This document shows positions 8,674 to 17,046 of a stretch of 64,000 nt of DNA, in pieces. A program made the position numbers and the translations under genes. Numbering within the stretch: position 1 is the stretch's first letter; each line of letters starts with the position of its first letter. The DNA comes from Thermoanaerobaculia bacterium. GTDB lineage: Bacteria > Acidobacteriota > Thermoanaerobaculia > Multivoradales > JAHEKO01. The stretch lies in the NCBI GenBank assembly GCA_945787635.1, contig CALZIK010000052.1:55840-119839 (forward strand). The letters are read 5' to 3'. The notes beneath the pieces are model-generated. The model was not told the origin of the DNA, ran no database searches, and saw only the letters and a list, made by a program, of their open reading frames with translations.

Positions 8674-10116
8674 TCAGATCGGGTCGTCGAAATGGATGGG
8701 CTCCGCTGGAGAGGCCGGAACCCGGCCGAAGAATCGCTTGAAAGGCTCGGCGAAGCGAAGCAGAAAGGTTAGCCCGACAATCGCCAAGATCACCAGAGAG
8801 GCGACGAAACGCGACCAAGTCGCGGCAGGGAAGATTGCCGCAGCCGCCAGAAAAAACGGCAACGGAAGCAGGTACACGAACATGAGGTCTCGTAGGAGCT
8901 TGGGGAACTCGTCTCCGCAGATCTGCCAGATCCGCCAGGCCATCAGCAGGTTACCGAGTAGCAGGTAGTGGGCCCAGGCCATGCCCTCGGTGCCATAGAG
9001 GCCACTCAAGATCCAGCCGAAACCGATCAGGCAGAGAATATTGACGATCGCCACTACCAGCCAGACGCGATCCTGGCGCCGTACTTTCAGAAGCTCTCCA
9101 CCCAGGCGGGTAAAGGGGTCGAGCAGCGTAGCGAAGCAGACGATCTTGATGAGCGCGACCGCTTCCAGCCAGTTCGGGCCGAGCAGGATCTGCAGGATCA
9201 CGACCTCGGTGTTGAAGAAGAGGAAGTACACCGCCATAACTTCGATCGCCAGGATCGCGACCGTACCGAGACGGTAGGCGGCCACGAAGCGCTTGGGGTC
9301 ATCTCGGTAGGCGACCAGGGCCGGGTAGAGGGCGCGGATCAGAGCGGGGACGAAGAGGATCTGGGCGCGCATGGCCCAGAGCAGCGCCTTCTCGTACTGG
9401 CCGACCATCGCGGTCGAATCGCGGATCTCGACGATGTATCGACCGACGAACGGCATCGCGTTCGAGACCACAGCGATGAGAAAGAGCAGGAAGCTGCGCC
9501 GGAGAAGGTGGGGGATGGTTCGCCACTCGAACTCGAGGTGGATCGAGTTCCACGCCCGAATCCACAGGACGACGACGAAGCACACCATGGCCGCCAATTC
9601 TCCGGCCACGAAGCTCCAGACTCCGGCTCCGGAGACAGCCAGCGCGATCGACACCGTGGCCATGACCGCGCCGCGCATGATCTCCGGGGCGACCAGTCTG
9701 GTCACCCGCAGTTCGCGCTCGAAGAAGACCTTGGGAACGATCGCGAAGGCCTCGATCAGAACGAAAAGCGAGAGCACCCGCAGCACGCCCGGCAGCTCCG
9801 GGTCGAGACCCGAGAACCAGCCGGCGCCGAGCACCAGCGTGACGGTGACGGCGCCTCCCCAGAAAATCTCCCACAGCAGCACGCTGCCGTAGGGCTGGCG
9901 CTCGTGGCGCACCAACTCGTACTGCAGGCCCAGGTCCCGGAAGAAGCCCGCGAGCACGACGGTCGACCAGGCGAGCGCGAAAAGGCCGTGCTGTTCCGGA
10001 ATGATCAGCCGAGCCAGAGCCAGATCGGTGATCAGTCGAAGCGCCATGCGCCCCAGTTGGCTGCCGTAGGAGGCTACCGTCGAGTAGAGGAATCGCCGTT
10101 CGGTGGTCTCGGTCAA
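8674..10116 (-). CDS. Polysaccharide flippase (Wzx / MOP superfamily)
   Basis: The 480-residue protein has about 12-14 predicted membrane spans. Near its N-terminus it has a VASYGSQLGRMALRLITDLALARLIIPEQHGLFAL segment characteristic of oligosaccharide flippases of the MOP superfamily. It would move lipid-linked repeat units across the inner membrane. The frame is open to 10635, but everything upstream of 10131 is a shadow of the GT2 gene. The TTG at 10116 overlaps that gene's TGA (TTGA), and another TTG lies five codons upstream. The context of three glycosyltransferases on the same transcript supports the call. Confidence 0.87.
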   Translation of the reverse strand: MTETTERRFLYSTVASYGSQLGRMALRLITDLALARLIIPEQHGLFALAWSTVVLAGFFRDLGLQYELVRHERQPYGSVLLWEIFWGGAVTVTLVLGAGWFSGLDPELPGVLRVLSLFVLIEAFAIVPKVFFERELRVTRLVAPEIMRGAVMATVSIALAVSGAGVWSFVAGELAAMVCFVVVLWIRAWNSIHLEFEWRTIPHLLRRSFLLFLIAVVSNAMPFVGRYIVEIRDSTAMVGQYEKALLWAMRAQILFVPALIRALYPALVAYRDDPKRFVAAYRLGTVAILAIEVMAVYFLFFNTEVVILQILLGPNWLEAVALIKIVCFATLLDPFTRLGGELLKVRRQDRVWLVVAIVNILCLIGFGWILSGLYGTEGMAWAHYLLLGNLLMAWRIWQICGDEFPKLLRDLMFVYLLPLPFFLAAAAIFPAATWSRFVASLVILAIVGLTFLLRFAEPFKRFFGRVPASPAEPIHFDDPI

Positions 10117-10988
10117 GAGGCCGTGGTCCAATTCTCGGCGACGGTGCGGTACCAGATCCTTCGAAACAGGGCGACCTTTGGCAGTACGCCTACGGCGGGC
10201 CGCAGTTCGGGGTGATCCCAGAAAATCGACATCGCCGAAAGCCACGCCTTGATGGGCGCGAACGCGCGCAGGCGCGTGGCGCTCTTCCAGGTGTAGCCTC
10301 GATCGAAGACGCCTGGGTGCTTGCGCCTGAATTGATTGAAGTGCCGACCGTACCACGCGGCGTGGGTGATCAGATCCGTTCGGCTCGCGCGAACCGCTCC
10401 ATGACGGACGCACGCCGTCGGAACGAACGCGCAGGTCGCGCCGGCCGCCCGAGCGCGGAAGAACCAGTCGTGATCTTCGCTGGTCACTAGTGTTTCGTCG
10501 AAGCCTCCGATTCGGTTCCAGGTCTCGCGTCGCACGGCCAGGTTGAGGCTGCCGAGCGGCCGGGCGGTATCCGATTCGGCCGGGCGGTCGGCCAGCAGAT
10601 CGTGAAACGACGCGATGTTGTCGGCAACCGCCCAACGATTCGCGTTGAGGTCAAAGGCGACGCTGCCGCCGGCGATCTCCGAGCGCTGGAGGGCGGCGAC
10701 CAGAGTCGCGGCCCAGTCCGGTCGGGGAAGGCAGTCGGCGTCGGTGAAGAGAATCAGCTCGCCGGAGGTCTCGGCGACGCCCAGGTTTCGCGCGGCGCCT
10801 GGTGACAGCCGAGTGTCGGTTTCGATCAGGCGAGCGCGGTTCGACGGCGAAACCGCGCCGCGGCGGTCGCGCCCCACCACCACGATCTCGAACGGGAGAG
10901 CTTCGTCGCCGGCCTCGATTGCGGCCACCGCCTCGCCCGCCAAAGGGCAGTCGAGGTTCGGTACGACGACGCTCACTTCGGCGGGCAT
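10113..10988 (-). CDS. GT2 family glycosyltransferase, first gene of the polysaccharide operon
   Basis: The 291-residue protein opens with VSVVVPNLD and has GAARNLGVAETSGELILFTDADCLP, in which the DAD triplet is the metal-binding DxD motif. It continues with a GGSVAFDL acceptor loop and an SEDHDWFFRARAAG motif. It is a soluble inverting GT-A enzyme. It is the first gene of the leftward operon; the divergent GT-C gene starts 153 bp away, so the shared gap 10989-11141 should contain both promoters. Confidence 0.9.
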   Translation of the reverse strand: MPAEVSVVVPNLDCPLAGEAVAAIEAGDEALPFEIVVVGRDRRGAVSPSNRARLIETDTRLSPGAARNLGVAETSGELILFTDADCLPRPDWAATLVAALQRSEIAGGSVAFDLNANRWAVADNIASFHDLLADRPAESDTARPLGSLNLAVRRETWNRIGGFDETLVTSEDHDWFFRARAAGATCAFVPTACVRHGAVRASRTDLITHAAWYGRHFNQFRRKHPGVFDRGYTWKSATRLRAFAPIKAWLSAMSIFWDHPELRPAVGVLPKVALFRRIWYRTVAENWTTAS

Positions 10989-11051
10989 GGACCCATTATC
11001 TGATGTCCCGCCGAATCCGGCGCGGAAAGACCCTGGCGCCGGCCGGATCGA

Positions 11052-11057
11052 TATACT
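11052..11057 (+). promoter_or_regulatory. Possible -10 element (TATACT) upstream of the GT-C gene
   Basis: TATACT lies 85 nt before the ATG at 11142, in the divergent intergenic gap. It is one of very few AT-rich hexamers in this GC-rich gap. No convincing TTGACA-like -35 is seen at the right distance, so the call is weak. Confidence 0.3.
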
Positions 11058-11141
11058 GCCGGCGGCCGTGTCAGGCCGGCACGAATCAATGCCAGTTCGT
11101 TCGGACGCCTCCGTCGGTATCGCCCGGATCTCGAGTCGTAC

Positions 11142-12953
11142 ATGAAGAACATCACGGGTCTGGTCTTGGGTTGCCTGAGCCTGCTACTGCTCCTGTACCC
11201 GCTGGCGGCGCCGTCGCGGGGTCTGCCGGTCACGCTCAAGGCCGACGAGCCGGCCTACTATCTGGCTGCGCTCAGCGTCGCCCGTGACGGCGATCTGCTG
11301 TGCCGCACCGAGGACACCCGCCGCCTGTTCGACGCGTTTCCCCACCTTCCGGTCGAGAACCTGATTCTGATGTCGACCGACGGTTGGGCAACGGTCTATT
11401 TCGGCAAGCCGGTCATCTACTCGGTACTGGCGGCGCCGCTCGCCGCCGCCTTCGAGGCTCGCGGCATGGTTCTGTTCAACATGATCCTGTTCGTGGGCAT
11501 GATCTGGATGGGTTACTTCCACCTGCGTCGATCCGTACCGCGGGCTCTGGCCGCCTTCTATTCGATTTCCTTCTTCTTCGTCTCGCTGGCCTTCGTGTAC
11601 GTCTTTTGGATCCATCCCGAGGTCTTGAGCATGTTCTCGGTGATGGCGTGCCTGTACTTCGCCTGGGGGGCGCGGGACGAGCTTGGGCCGGTGGGCCCGA
11701 TCGCGCGTTGGTTCGCCGATCCCTGGAGAGCGGCATGGTCCGGTGCGGCGCTGTCGCTGGCGGTCTACAACAAGCCGATGTTGGCGGCGATCGGGCTCCC
11801 GGCTCTCTATCTGTTGTTCCGGCGTCGTGGCACCAGAGCAGTGGCGATCTGGCTGGTCGCCGCGGCGCTGGCTCTCGGAGCCCAGGCGGGACTTTCGCAG
11901 GCGCTGACCGACACGCCGACGCCGTACCTCGGCACGTCGCGCGCTGGCTTCAAGATCGAAGACCCGGAGAGACTCGATGAGATGCTCCGGCCGTTTCAAC
12001 AGCCGGTGGCGGCGGGGGAAAACCACAGCTCCTACAGTTGGCTGGCTCGGGTGCCGGAGCTCTTTCCACGCATGCTGATCGAGAACGCCGGCTACTTTTT
12101 CATCGGCCGGCATACCGGACTGTTCGTCTACATGCCGTTCGCCCTGGTTAGCTTGCTCTTGTTTCTGCTGTACGGTCGCTCGGACCCCGCCCGGTGGCTG
12201 GTGGTCGCCTCGCTCGCCGCGGTGGCGCTGTTTTTCCTGATCTGGATTCACTACAACTGGCACGGCGGCGCGGGCTTTGTCGGCAATCGCTACTTCGTCA
12301 ACCTCTACCCGGCGTTTCTTTTCCTGGTGCCGGCGATCCGGCCGGGCGCGGTGACGGCGCTCGGTTACCTCGCCGGGGGACTGTTCCTGACACCGCTTCT
12401 GTTCGCGCCGTTCGGAGTCTCGATCCCGGATCCGACGCTCCAGTGGCACGCGCGCGGCGCGGCCTTCCGGTTTCTGCCGCAGGAACTTTCGATCTCGGCA
12501 GAGATCCCCGGCTATCTGAACCTGAACACCCGAGGGCTCAACATCCGAGCGCGGAAGGACCAGTTCCGGATCGCGAACCGCGGCGCGGCGGCCTTCTGGG
12601 TGCGCGGCGCGGATGAGATCGAGGTCTGGATCTCGTCGGCCGAGCCGATCGCCGAGCTCGAGCTCGAGGTGTCCTCGCTGTCGCCCGACAATCAGGTGTC
12701 GTTCCGACTCGGGGGGCAACTGGAGCAAGTGACCTTCGAGGCCTCGACGCGGGCGCCGGCGGTGGTGACTCTTTCCCCTCGAAGGCCCAGTAAGGTGCGC
12801 TCGCAGTGGGGGCGGCGGCTCTACGCCTACCGGGTCACGATCGAGACCGCTACCGGACGCAACCCGCGCCGGCCGGACGGACAGGTGATCGAACCGCAGT
12901 ACTACGTCGGCGCCGAGGTCGCGGTGCGCCGGGTCGAGCTCTCGGAGGGCTAG
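11142..12953 (+). CDS. GT-C fold membrane glycosyltransferase-like protein, copy 1
   Basis: The 603-residue polytopic membrane protein begins with a signal-anchor helix. The following loop has KADEPAYYLAALSVARDGD, where the DE pair matches the catalytic acidic position of GT-C enzymes (PMT/ArnT/DUF2029-like). A FGKPVIYSVLAAPL segment follows, then about ten more spans. The last ~170 residues form a soluble, beta-rich extracytoplasmic domain. It is a paralogue of the next gene, sharing the DE-x-x-Y...DGD, GKP and C-terminal domain layout. It probably transfers a polyprenyl-phosphate sugar on the periplasmic side. The donor is unknown. Confidence 0.78.
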   Translation: MKNITGLVLGCLSLLLLLYPLAAPSRGLPVTLKADEPAYYLAALSVARDGDLLCRTEDTRRLFDAFPHLPVENLILMSTDGWATVYFGKPVIYSVLAAPLAAAFEARGMVLFNMILFVGMIWMGYFHLRRSVPRALAAFYSISFFFVSLAFVYVFWIHPEVLSMFSVMACLYFAWGARDELGPVGPIARWFADPWRAAWSGAALSLAVYNKPMLAAIGLPALYLLFRRRGTRAVAIWLVAAALALGAQAGLSQALTDTPTPYLGTSRAGFKIEDPERLDEMLRPFQQPVAAGENHSSYSWLARVPELFPRMLIENAGYFFIGRHTGLFVYMPFALVSLLLFLLYGRSDPARWLVVASLAAVALFFLIWIHYNWHGGAGFVGNRYFVNLYPAFLFLVPAIRPGAVTALGYLAGGLFLTPLLFAPFGVSIPDPTLQWHARGAAFRFLPQELSISAEIPGYLNLNTRGLNIRARKDQFRIANRGAAAFWVRGADEIEVWISSAEPIAELELEVSSLSPDNQVSFRLGGQLEQVTFEASTRAPAVVTLSPRRPSKVRSQWGRRLYAYRVTIETATGRNPRRPDGQVIEPQYYVGAEVAVRRVELSEG

Positions 12954-12986
12954 AGCGCCCTGTCGCGTGCGTTCAAACCGAGTGGC

Positions 12987-14762
12987 ATGGTGAAGGCGAA
13001 TCCGATCGACTCCCACCGCGGCGGGCGACGCTGGTGGCTGCTTCTGGTCGCGCTGCTCGGCCTGCTCGCGGTCCGGACGGCGTTTCTCGACCGCGCCGAC
13101 TGGCCCGGCTTCATCGGTGACGAAGCCACCTATCTGATGGCGGCGGAAAGCCTGGCTTGGGACGGAGACTTCCTTTACCAGCGTCGAGACTACGACCGGT
13201 TCGTGGAGCACTGGGGCCGGCGGCCCGAGATGCTGCTGTTTCTGCAAAGCAGCGATAACGGCCGGACGCTGGCTTATGGCAAGCCGTTCTTTTTCCCGCT
13301 GGTGGTGGCGCCGCTGACTCGGATCTGGCCGACTCACGGGGCGCTGTTGACCAATGTACTCCTGCTCGCTCTGGCTGCCGGGCTCGCGGCCCGAGCCCTG
13401 GCTCCACATCTGGGCGCGGAGGCGCCGTTGTGGGTCGCGGTGTTTCTGTTCGCGTCGGTGGCCTTCGCCTACGCGGTCTGGGCCCACGCCGACTCGTTTC
13501 TGATGTCCCTGAGTGCGATCGCGCTCAGTCTGGCGCTCTTGAACAACCGTTCGGATACCTATCGCTTCGGGATGGCGGCGAGCGGCAGGCAACTCGCCCT
13601 GTGGTTCGGGTTGGGCGCTCTTATCGCTGTGATCGCGTTCAGCCGGCCGTTCTACTCGACTCTCCTGCTGCCGATGGTGACGCTCATGCCCCGAGGCAAG
13701 CGTGCGCGGGTTGGTACGGTGTTCGCACTCGGGGCGCTCGTCATCGTGCTCGGCGCGGCGGCGGTTCACTGGAAGCTCGCCGGCGCCGTGACCAGCTACA
13801 CGGGGGAGCGGGGAGGGTTCTACGCCCAGTCGGGGCTGCCGGAGGTCGACTTCCCCGGGGAGTCCTGGGACGAAGCGATTCATCGGACCGGTAACTTCGC
13901 CTGGTATCAGGCGCGCGAGCCTCTGGAGCAGGAAACCCGTGGCGGGCTGTGGACCTGGAATGCGGTCTATCTTCTGTTCGGAGAGCACGTGGGGCTCGTG
14001 CCGTACTTTCTGCCGATCCTCCTGGCCTTGCTGTGCCTGCGCCTCGATGCATTTCGTTTGGCGTTGTTGCTTGCTCTCGCGGGCGCGCTCGCGGCGTTTT
14101 TCTTTTACCGCCCGTTTAATTTCTACGGAGGCGGGGCGGCGATCGGGAACCGCTATTTCCTGCCTCTCTATCCGGTGGTGTGGTTTCTGGTGGCCAAGCG
14201 GCCGTCTGTTGCGGTGCGGCGCTGGGCGCCGCTTGCGGTGCTGGCCGCGGTGGTGCCGCTGCTCTGGCCGCTGTGGACCGGCCTGGGCTCCTATCCGCTG
14301 ACCCGCGAGCAGAGCTACGAGTTCGTGACTCCCGTGGCGCGCGCTCTGTTCCCGTTCGAGACGACACAGAGCCACCTCAAGCCCGGCGGGCAGGAAGACG
14401 TCGTCCATCACGCCGTCTGGGTGCGCGTCCTGAGCCCCGGCACCAGGGCCGACGAGGAGCGGATCTGGACGCGATCGGGCGACTGGGCCGAGCTGCTCGT
14501 GGCACGCCGGAAGCCGATCGAGGAGGTCGAGATCGTTGGACCGACCGGAGGAGCCGAGCTCGAGATGTCTACCGGCGCCATCGTCGATCGGCGCTCCGGC
14601 GACGGCGTCGTCAGCTACCGGGTGCGCATGCCGCGCCAACGGGCTCGCCACTCGATGTGGTGGAGTTGGGACCCGCTGAGTCTCTACCGGTTGCGCCTTC
14701 GGTTCGACGGCCTCCCGCCGGGAGAGATCGTCGGTTTCTACATCGAAGCGGTGGACGAGTGA
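12987..14762 (+). CDS. GT-C fold membrane glycosyltransferase-like protein, copy 2
   Basis: The 591-residue protein has the same plan as its upstream neighbour: an N-terminal helix, IGDEATYLMAAESLAWDGD with the acidic DE pair, YGKPFFFPLVVAPL, many membrane helices including a FNFYGGGAAIGNRYFLPLYP segment, and a soluble C-terminal beta-rich domain. The matching NWHGGAGFVGNRYFVNLYP segment of copy 1 shows that the two arose by duplication. The ATG at 12987 gives a short basic N-terminus before the first helix. The stop overlaps the GTG of the sulfatase-fold gene (GTGA), so the products are probably made together. Confidence 0.78.
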   Translation: MVKANPIDSHRGGRRWWLLLVALLGLLAVRTAFLDRADWPGFIGDEATYLMAAESLAWDGDFLYQRRDYDRFVEHWGRRPEMLLFLQSSDNGRTLAYGKPFFFPLVVAPLTRIWPTHGALLTNVLLLALAAGLAARALAPHLGAEAPLWVAVFLFASVAFAYAVWAHADSFLMSLSAIALSLALLNNRSDTYRFGMAASGRQLALWFGLGALIAVIAFSRPFYSTLLLPMVTLMPRGKRARVGTVFALGALVIVLGAAAVHWKLAGAVTSYTGERGGFYAQSGLPEVDFPGESWDEAIHRTGNFAWYQAREPLEQETRGGLWTWNAVYLLFGEHVGLVPYFLPILLALLCLRLDAFRLALLLALAGALAAFFFYRPFNFYGGGAAIGNRYFLPLYPVVWFLVAKRPSVAVRRWAPLAVLAAVVPLLWPLWTGLGSYPLTREQSYEFVTPVARALFPFETTQSHLKPGGQEDVVHHAVWVRVLSPGTRADEERIWTRSGDWAELLVARRKPIEEVEIVGPTGGAELEMSTGAIVDRRSGDGVVSYRVRMPRQRARHSMWWSWDPLSLYRLRLRFDGLPPGEIVGFYIEAVDE

Positions 14763-16360
14763 CGAGCCGGTCGTGGCGACAGTGTCTGGCGGCGCTCGCG
14801 GTGATCGCGTTGGCTGCGGGCTGTACGCGACGCGGCGCGGCCGACACACCCCGGGGATTCATCTTGATCAACTTGAGCGGTTTGCGGGCCGACCTGCTCC
14901 AGAGCTCCGATCGGGGCCCTTCGCCGGTTCCGCACTTGGCGGCGTTCTCGCGGCAGGGGCTGGCGTACGAGCGCTCCTTCGCAGTGTCTTCGGATCCTCT
15001 GGCGGCCGAGGTGTCCCTCCTGAGCGGGCTCTACCCGCAGGAGCACGGTGCGATGGCTCCGGATCTGACCCTCAGCTCCGAGATCGTCGCCTTGCCCGAG
15101 AGGCTCGCGCAGCTCGGCTACCGGACCGCGGCGTTCACGAACGGCGGATACGCCGGGGCCGACTTCGGCGTCGATAGGGGCTTCGACGAATTCACCACCC
15201 CTGACCCGATCCGGGGCCGCCCACATCCGGTGTTCGGCGCGGCTCTCGAGCATCTGCGACAGCTGGGCGACGATCGCTTCTTTCTCTATCTTCATCCGAA
15301 CGATCTCCATGGTGCGGATCTTGGGGATGGCTCGCTCGGCTTCCCGCGCCTGGCCGCCGGCTTCGACGAGCTGACTCCCGAGCGGCTCGGCGAGGTCCGA
15401 CAGGCGTACGACGGCGCGGCGCGCAGGCTCGACGCGGCGCTCGGGGAGTTCTTGGCGGGCCTCGATTCGTCGGGTCTACGCGGCGCGACCGTCGTGCTAG
15501 TGACGGCGGACCGCGGTTTCGAGCTGGGCGAGCACGGCCGAGTGGGGCACACGCAGCTTTATCCCGAAAACCTCCGAGTGCCGTTGGTGCTCGCGGCCCC
15601 CGGTGTCGAAGCGGGCCGGTCGAGGGAGCTGGTGCAAACCGTAGATGTGACGGCTTCTCTTTTTGAGCTGGCCGGTCCGGGTGCACCGGCCACGGCGGGG
15701 CGCCTCCTGCCAGGGCTTCCCGGCGCACCGGGACCCCGCGCCTGGGGCGCGGCGGACAGGCGCGGCCGCTGGTCTCAGTCGAGCCTGCTTGTCGAAAGCG
15801 ATGACCGACGGCTTCAGCTGATCGAGAGCCGGCTCCGCGGCGAGTACGACGGCACCTGGGTGACCCGAGAGGTGGGCTTTGACACCGAGGCCTCGGTGCT
15901 CGCGTTCTCGATCGTGAGCTACCTGGAGCCGCGCACGATCTCGGTCGAGGTCGACGGCATTGAACAGAGCGTCATCGAAGCCGGAACGGAGTGGGCCGAT
16001 GTTCACATCGAACTGCCCCCGCTGGGTGACCCTGCGGCTTCGCCTCGGCGCCGGGTTCGGTTGTCGGCTCCCGGTTGCGCGTCACCGGCCGACTCGAGCG
16101 AGAGCATCGACCGGCGCTGCCTGTCGTTCAAGGTCGAAGGGCTCGAGCTTTCCAGGTCGGAGCTCTTTGATCTCGAGGCCGACCCCGAAGCGCGACGGGA
16201 CCTGTCGTTCGAGCGGCCCGAGCTTCACGCTGAGCTCGTCGGTCGATTCTCGACGCACCGGTGGCTGAGCGTGCCGCCAGCCGAGCCGACTCGGCCTGGA
16301 GAACAGGCAATGACACGCATTCTCGCGTCGGGCGAGTATCCGGAGCCGCCGCGTCCCTGA
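14759..16360 (+). CDS. Sulfatase-fold lipoprotein with degenerate active site
   Basis: The 533-residue protein has a lipoprotein signal (LAAGC, Cys22) and the alkaline-phosphatase/sulfatase layout: ILINLSGLRADLL, then SLLSGLYPQEHGA, then TADRGFELGEHG. The three catalytic positions differ from the family. The metal-binding Asp of the usual LDTxRADxL motif is Ser40. The nucleophile position before the SLLSG turn is Pro80 in a DPLAAE context instead of T/C-x-P-x-H/R. The His of DHG is Arg252. It is therefore probably a pseudoenzyme or a substrate-binding partner of the two GT-C proteins encoded immediately upstream. The GTG at 14759 overlaps the preceding TGA. The frame continues upstream to 14180, but that part is a shadow. 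Confidence 0.82.
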   Translation: MTSRSWRQCLAALAVIALAAGCTRRGAADTPRGFILINLSGLRADLLQSSDRGPSPVPHLAAFSRQGLAYERSFAVSSDPLAAEVSLLSGLYPQEHGAMAPDLTLSSEIVALPERLAQLGYRTAAFTNGGYAGADFGVDRGFDEFTTPDPIRGRPHPVFGAALEHLRQLGDDRFFLYLHPNDLHGADLGDGSLGFPRLAAGFDELTPERLGEVRQAYDGAARRLDAALGEFLAGLDSSGLRGATVVLVTADRGFELGEHGRVGHTQLYPENLRVPLVLAAPGVEAGRSRELVQTVDVTASLFELAGPGAPATAGRLLPGLPGAPGPRAWGAADRRGRWSQSSLLVESDDRRLQLIESRLRGEYDGTWVTREVGFDTEASVLAFSIVSYLEPRTISVEVDGIEQSVIEAGTEWADVHIELPPLGDPAASPRRRVRLSAPGCASPADSSESIDRRCLSFKVEGLELSRSELFDLEADPEARRDLSFERPELHAELVGRFSTHRWLSVPPAEPTRPGEQAMTRILASGEYPEPPRP

Positions 16361-16604
16361 TGGGAGCTGAAAGGGAATTCTTCCCGGTCGCTCGACGATC
16401 ATCGCGGACCACTGGGCCGCAGGCTCCGGCCGATCCCACGTAAAACGACCCGAACCGTCCGACTCGCGCTCGGGCATGTTCGGGTCATTTGCCCTGGGGG
16501 ATTCCCGAAAGCCGTTGTGGCTCGGGTCTCGGGCCGCATCGGCCTCGAGAGATTGGGTCAGAAGCCCTCAGAGCCTCTGGTTCGCCCCCGGAAGTGCCGC
16601 CTCG

Positions 16605-16627
16605 GGCCCTTCCGAGGGCCTTTCTTT
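16605..16627 (+). terminator. Intrinsic terminator
   Basis: The stem GGCCCT pairs with AGGGCC around a TCCG tetraloop and is followed directly by TTTCTTT. The stem and T-rich tail on the + strand fit a Rho-independent terminator for the rightward transcript from 11142-16360, or for an unannotated RNA in the gap. Confidence 0.65.
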
Positions 16628-16731
16628 GTCCGGCGGAGTCAAATTGGATCCTCCTGCAATTAGTGTACACCTCCCACGGAGAAGGTCAAGGGTGCGGGCT
16701 CGGATTTCGGGTGTGTCCCTCGCGCCGAACG

Positions 16732-16737
16732 TATACT
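16732..16737 (+). promoter_or_regulatory. Possible -10 element (TATACT) giving a near-leaderless mRNA
   Basis: TATACT ends 9 nt before the TTG start at 16747. Transcription beginning 6-8 nt downstream would leave almost no 5' leader, and no Shine-Dalgarno sequence is visible. There is no clear -35. Confidence 0.35.
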
Positions 16738-16746
16738 CCTGCGATC

Positions 16747-17046
16747 TTGAGCCTGGCCTGGCACGATCTCGTCGGAGCGCTCGGCGTCGCCGCTATCGTT
16801 GGCGCCTATCTCTTGCTCATCTTGGAAAGGTTGAGCAGTCGCGGTCGAGCCTATCCTCTGGTCAATGCTCTCGGAGCGGCCCTCATACTGGTTTCCCTTA
16901 CCTTCGACTTCAACCTGTCGGCGGCGCTCGTCGAAGGGTTCTGGCTGGCGGTGAGCCTGGTGGGGGTCTGGCGGGCGAGGGGGCGGGAAGTCGCTAGATC
17001 TCGCGCTCCTTCCATTTGCCGCGGCGAAAGAACACGACGGCCATGA
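16747..17046 (+). CDS. Small membrane protein, CBU_0592-like
   Basis: The 99-residue protein has two to three hydrophobic helices with the pattern GAYLLLILERLSSRGRAYPLVNALGAALILVSL, then DFNLSAALVEGFWLAVSLVGVWRA. This matches the small CBU_0592-like membrane domain found across bacteria, whose function is unknown. The TTG at 16747 is the only plausible start close to the conserved region. The last ~18 residues overlap the 3' end of the convergent MATE gene by 53 nt and are not conserved-looking. Confidence 0.6.
   Translation: MSLAWHDLVGALGVAAIVGAYLLLILERLSSRGRAYPLVNALGAALILVSLTFDFNLSAALVEGFWLAVSLVGVWRARGREVARSRAPSICRGERTRRP

Larger units (their letters stand above)
16361..16746 (+). other. 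386-bp intergenic region with a stand-alone terminator
   Basis: No convincing protein gene is seen between the sulfatase-fold gene and the small membrane protein gene. The region contains an intrinsic-terminator-like hairpin at 16605-16627, 244 bp past the sulfatase stop, and a TATACT -10-like element at 16732. The distance between stop and hairpin leaves room for a long 3' UTR or a small RNA. I do not recognise 6S, SRP, RNase P or tmRNA signatures in it. Confidence 0.55.

Noticed and set aside
8968..10215. 415-codon open frame on the + strand
   Set aside because: It is antisense to the flippase gene. The translation is charged and low in hydrophobic residues with no motif.
11184..14849. 1,221-codon open frame on the - strand
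   Set aside because: It is antisense to two clear GT-C membrane protein genes. The product is Arg/Gln/Glu-rich without domains, as expected for a shadow frame in GC-rich DNA.
16361..16746. Candidate 6S, SRP or RNase P RNA
   Set aside because: The conserved sequence signatures of these RNAs are absent; only a terminator hairpin is supportable.
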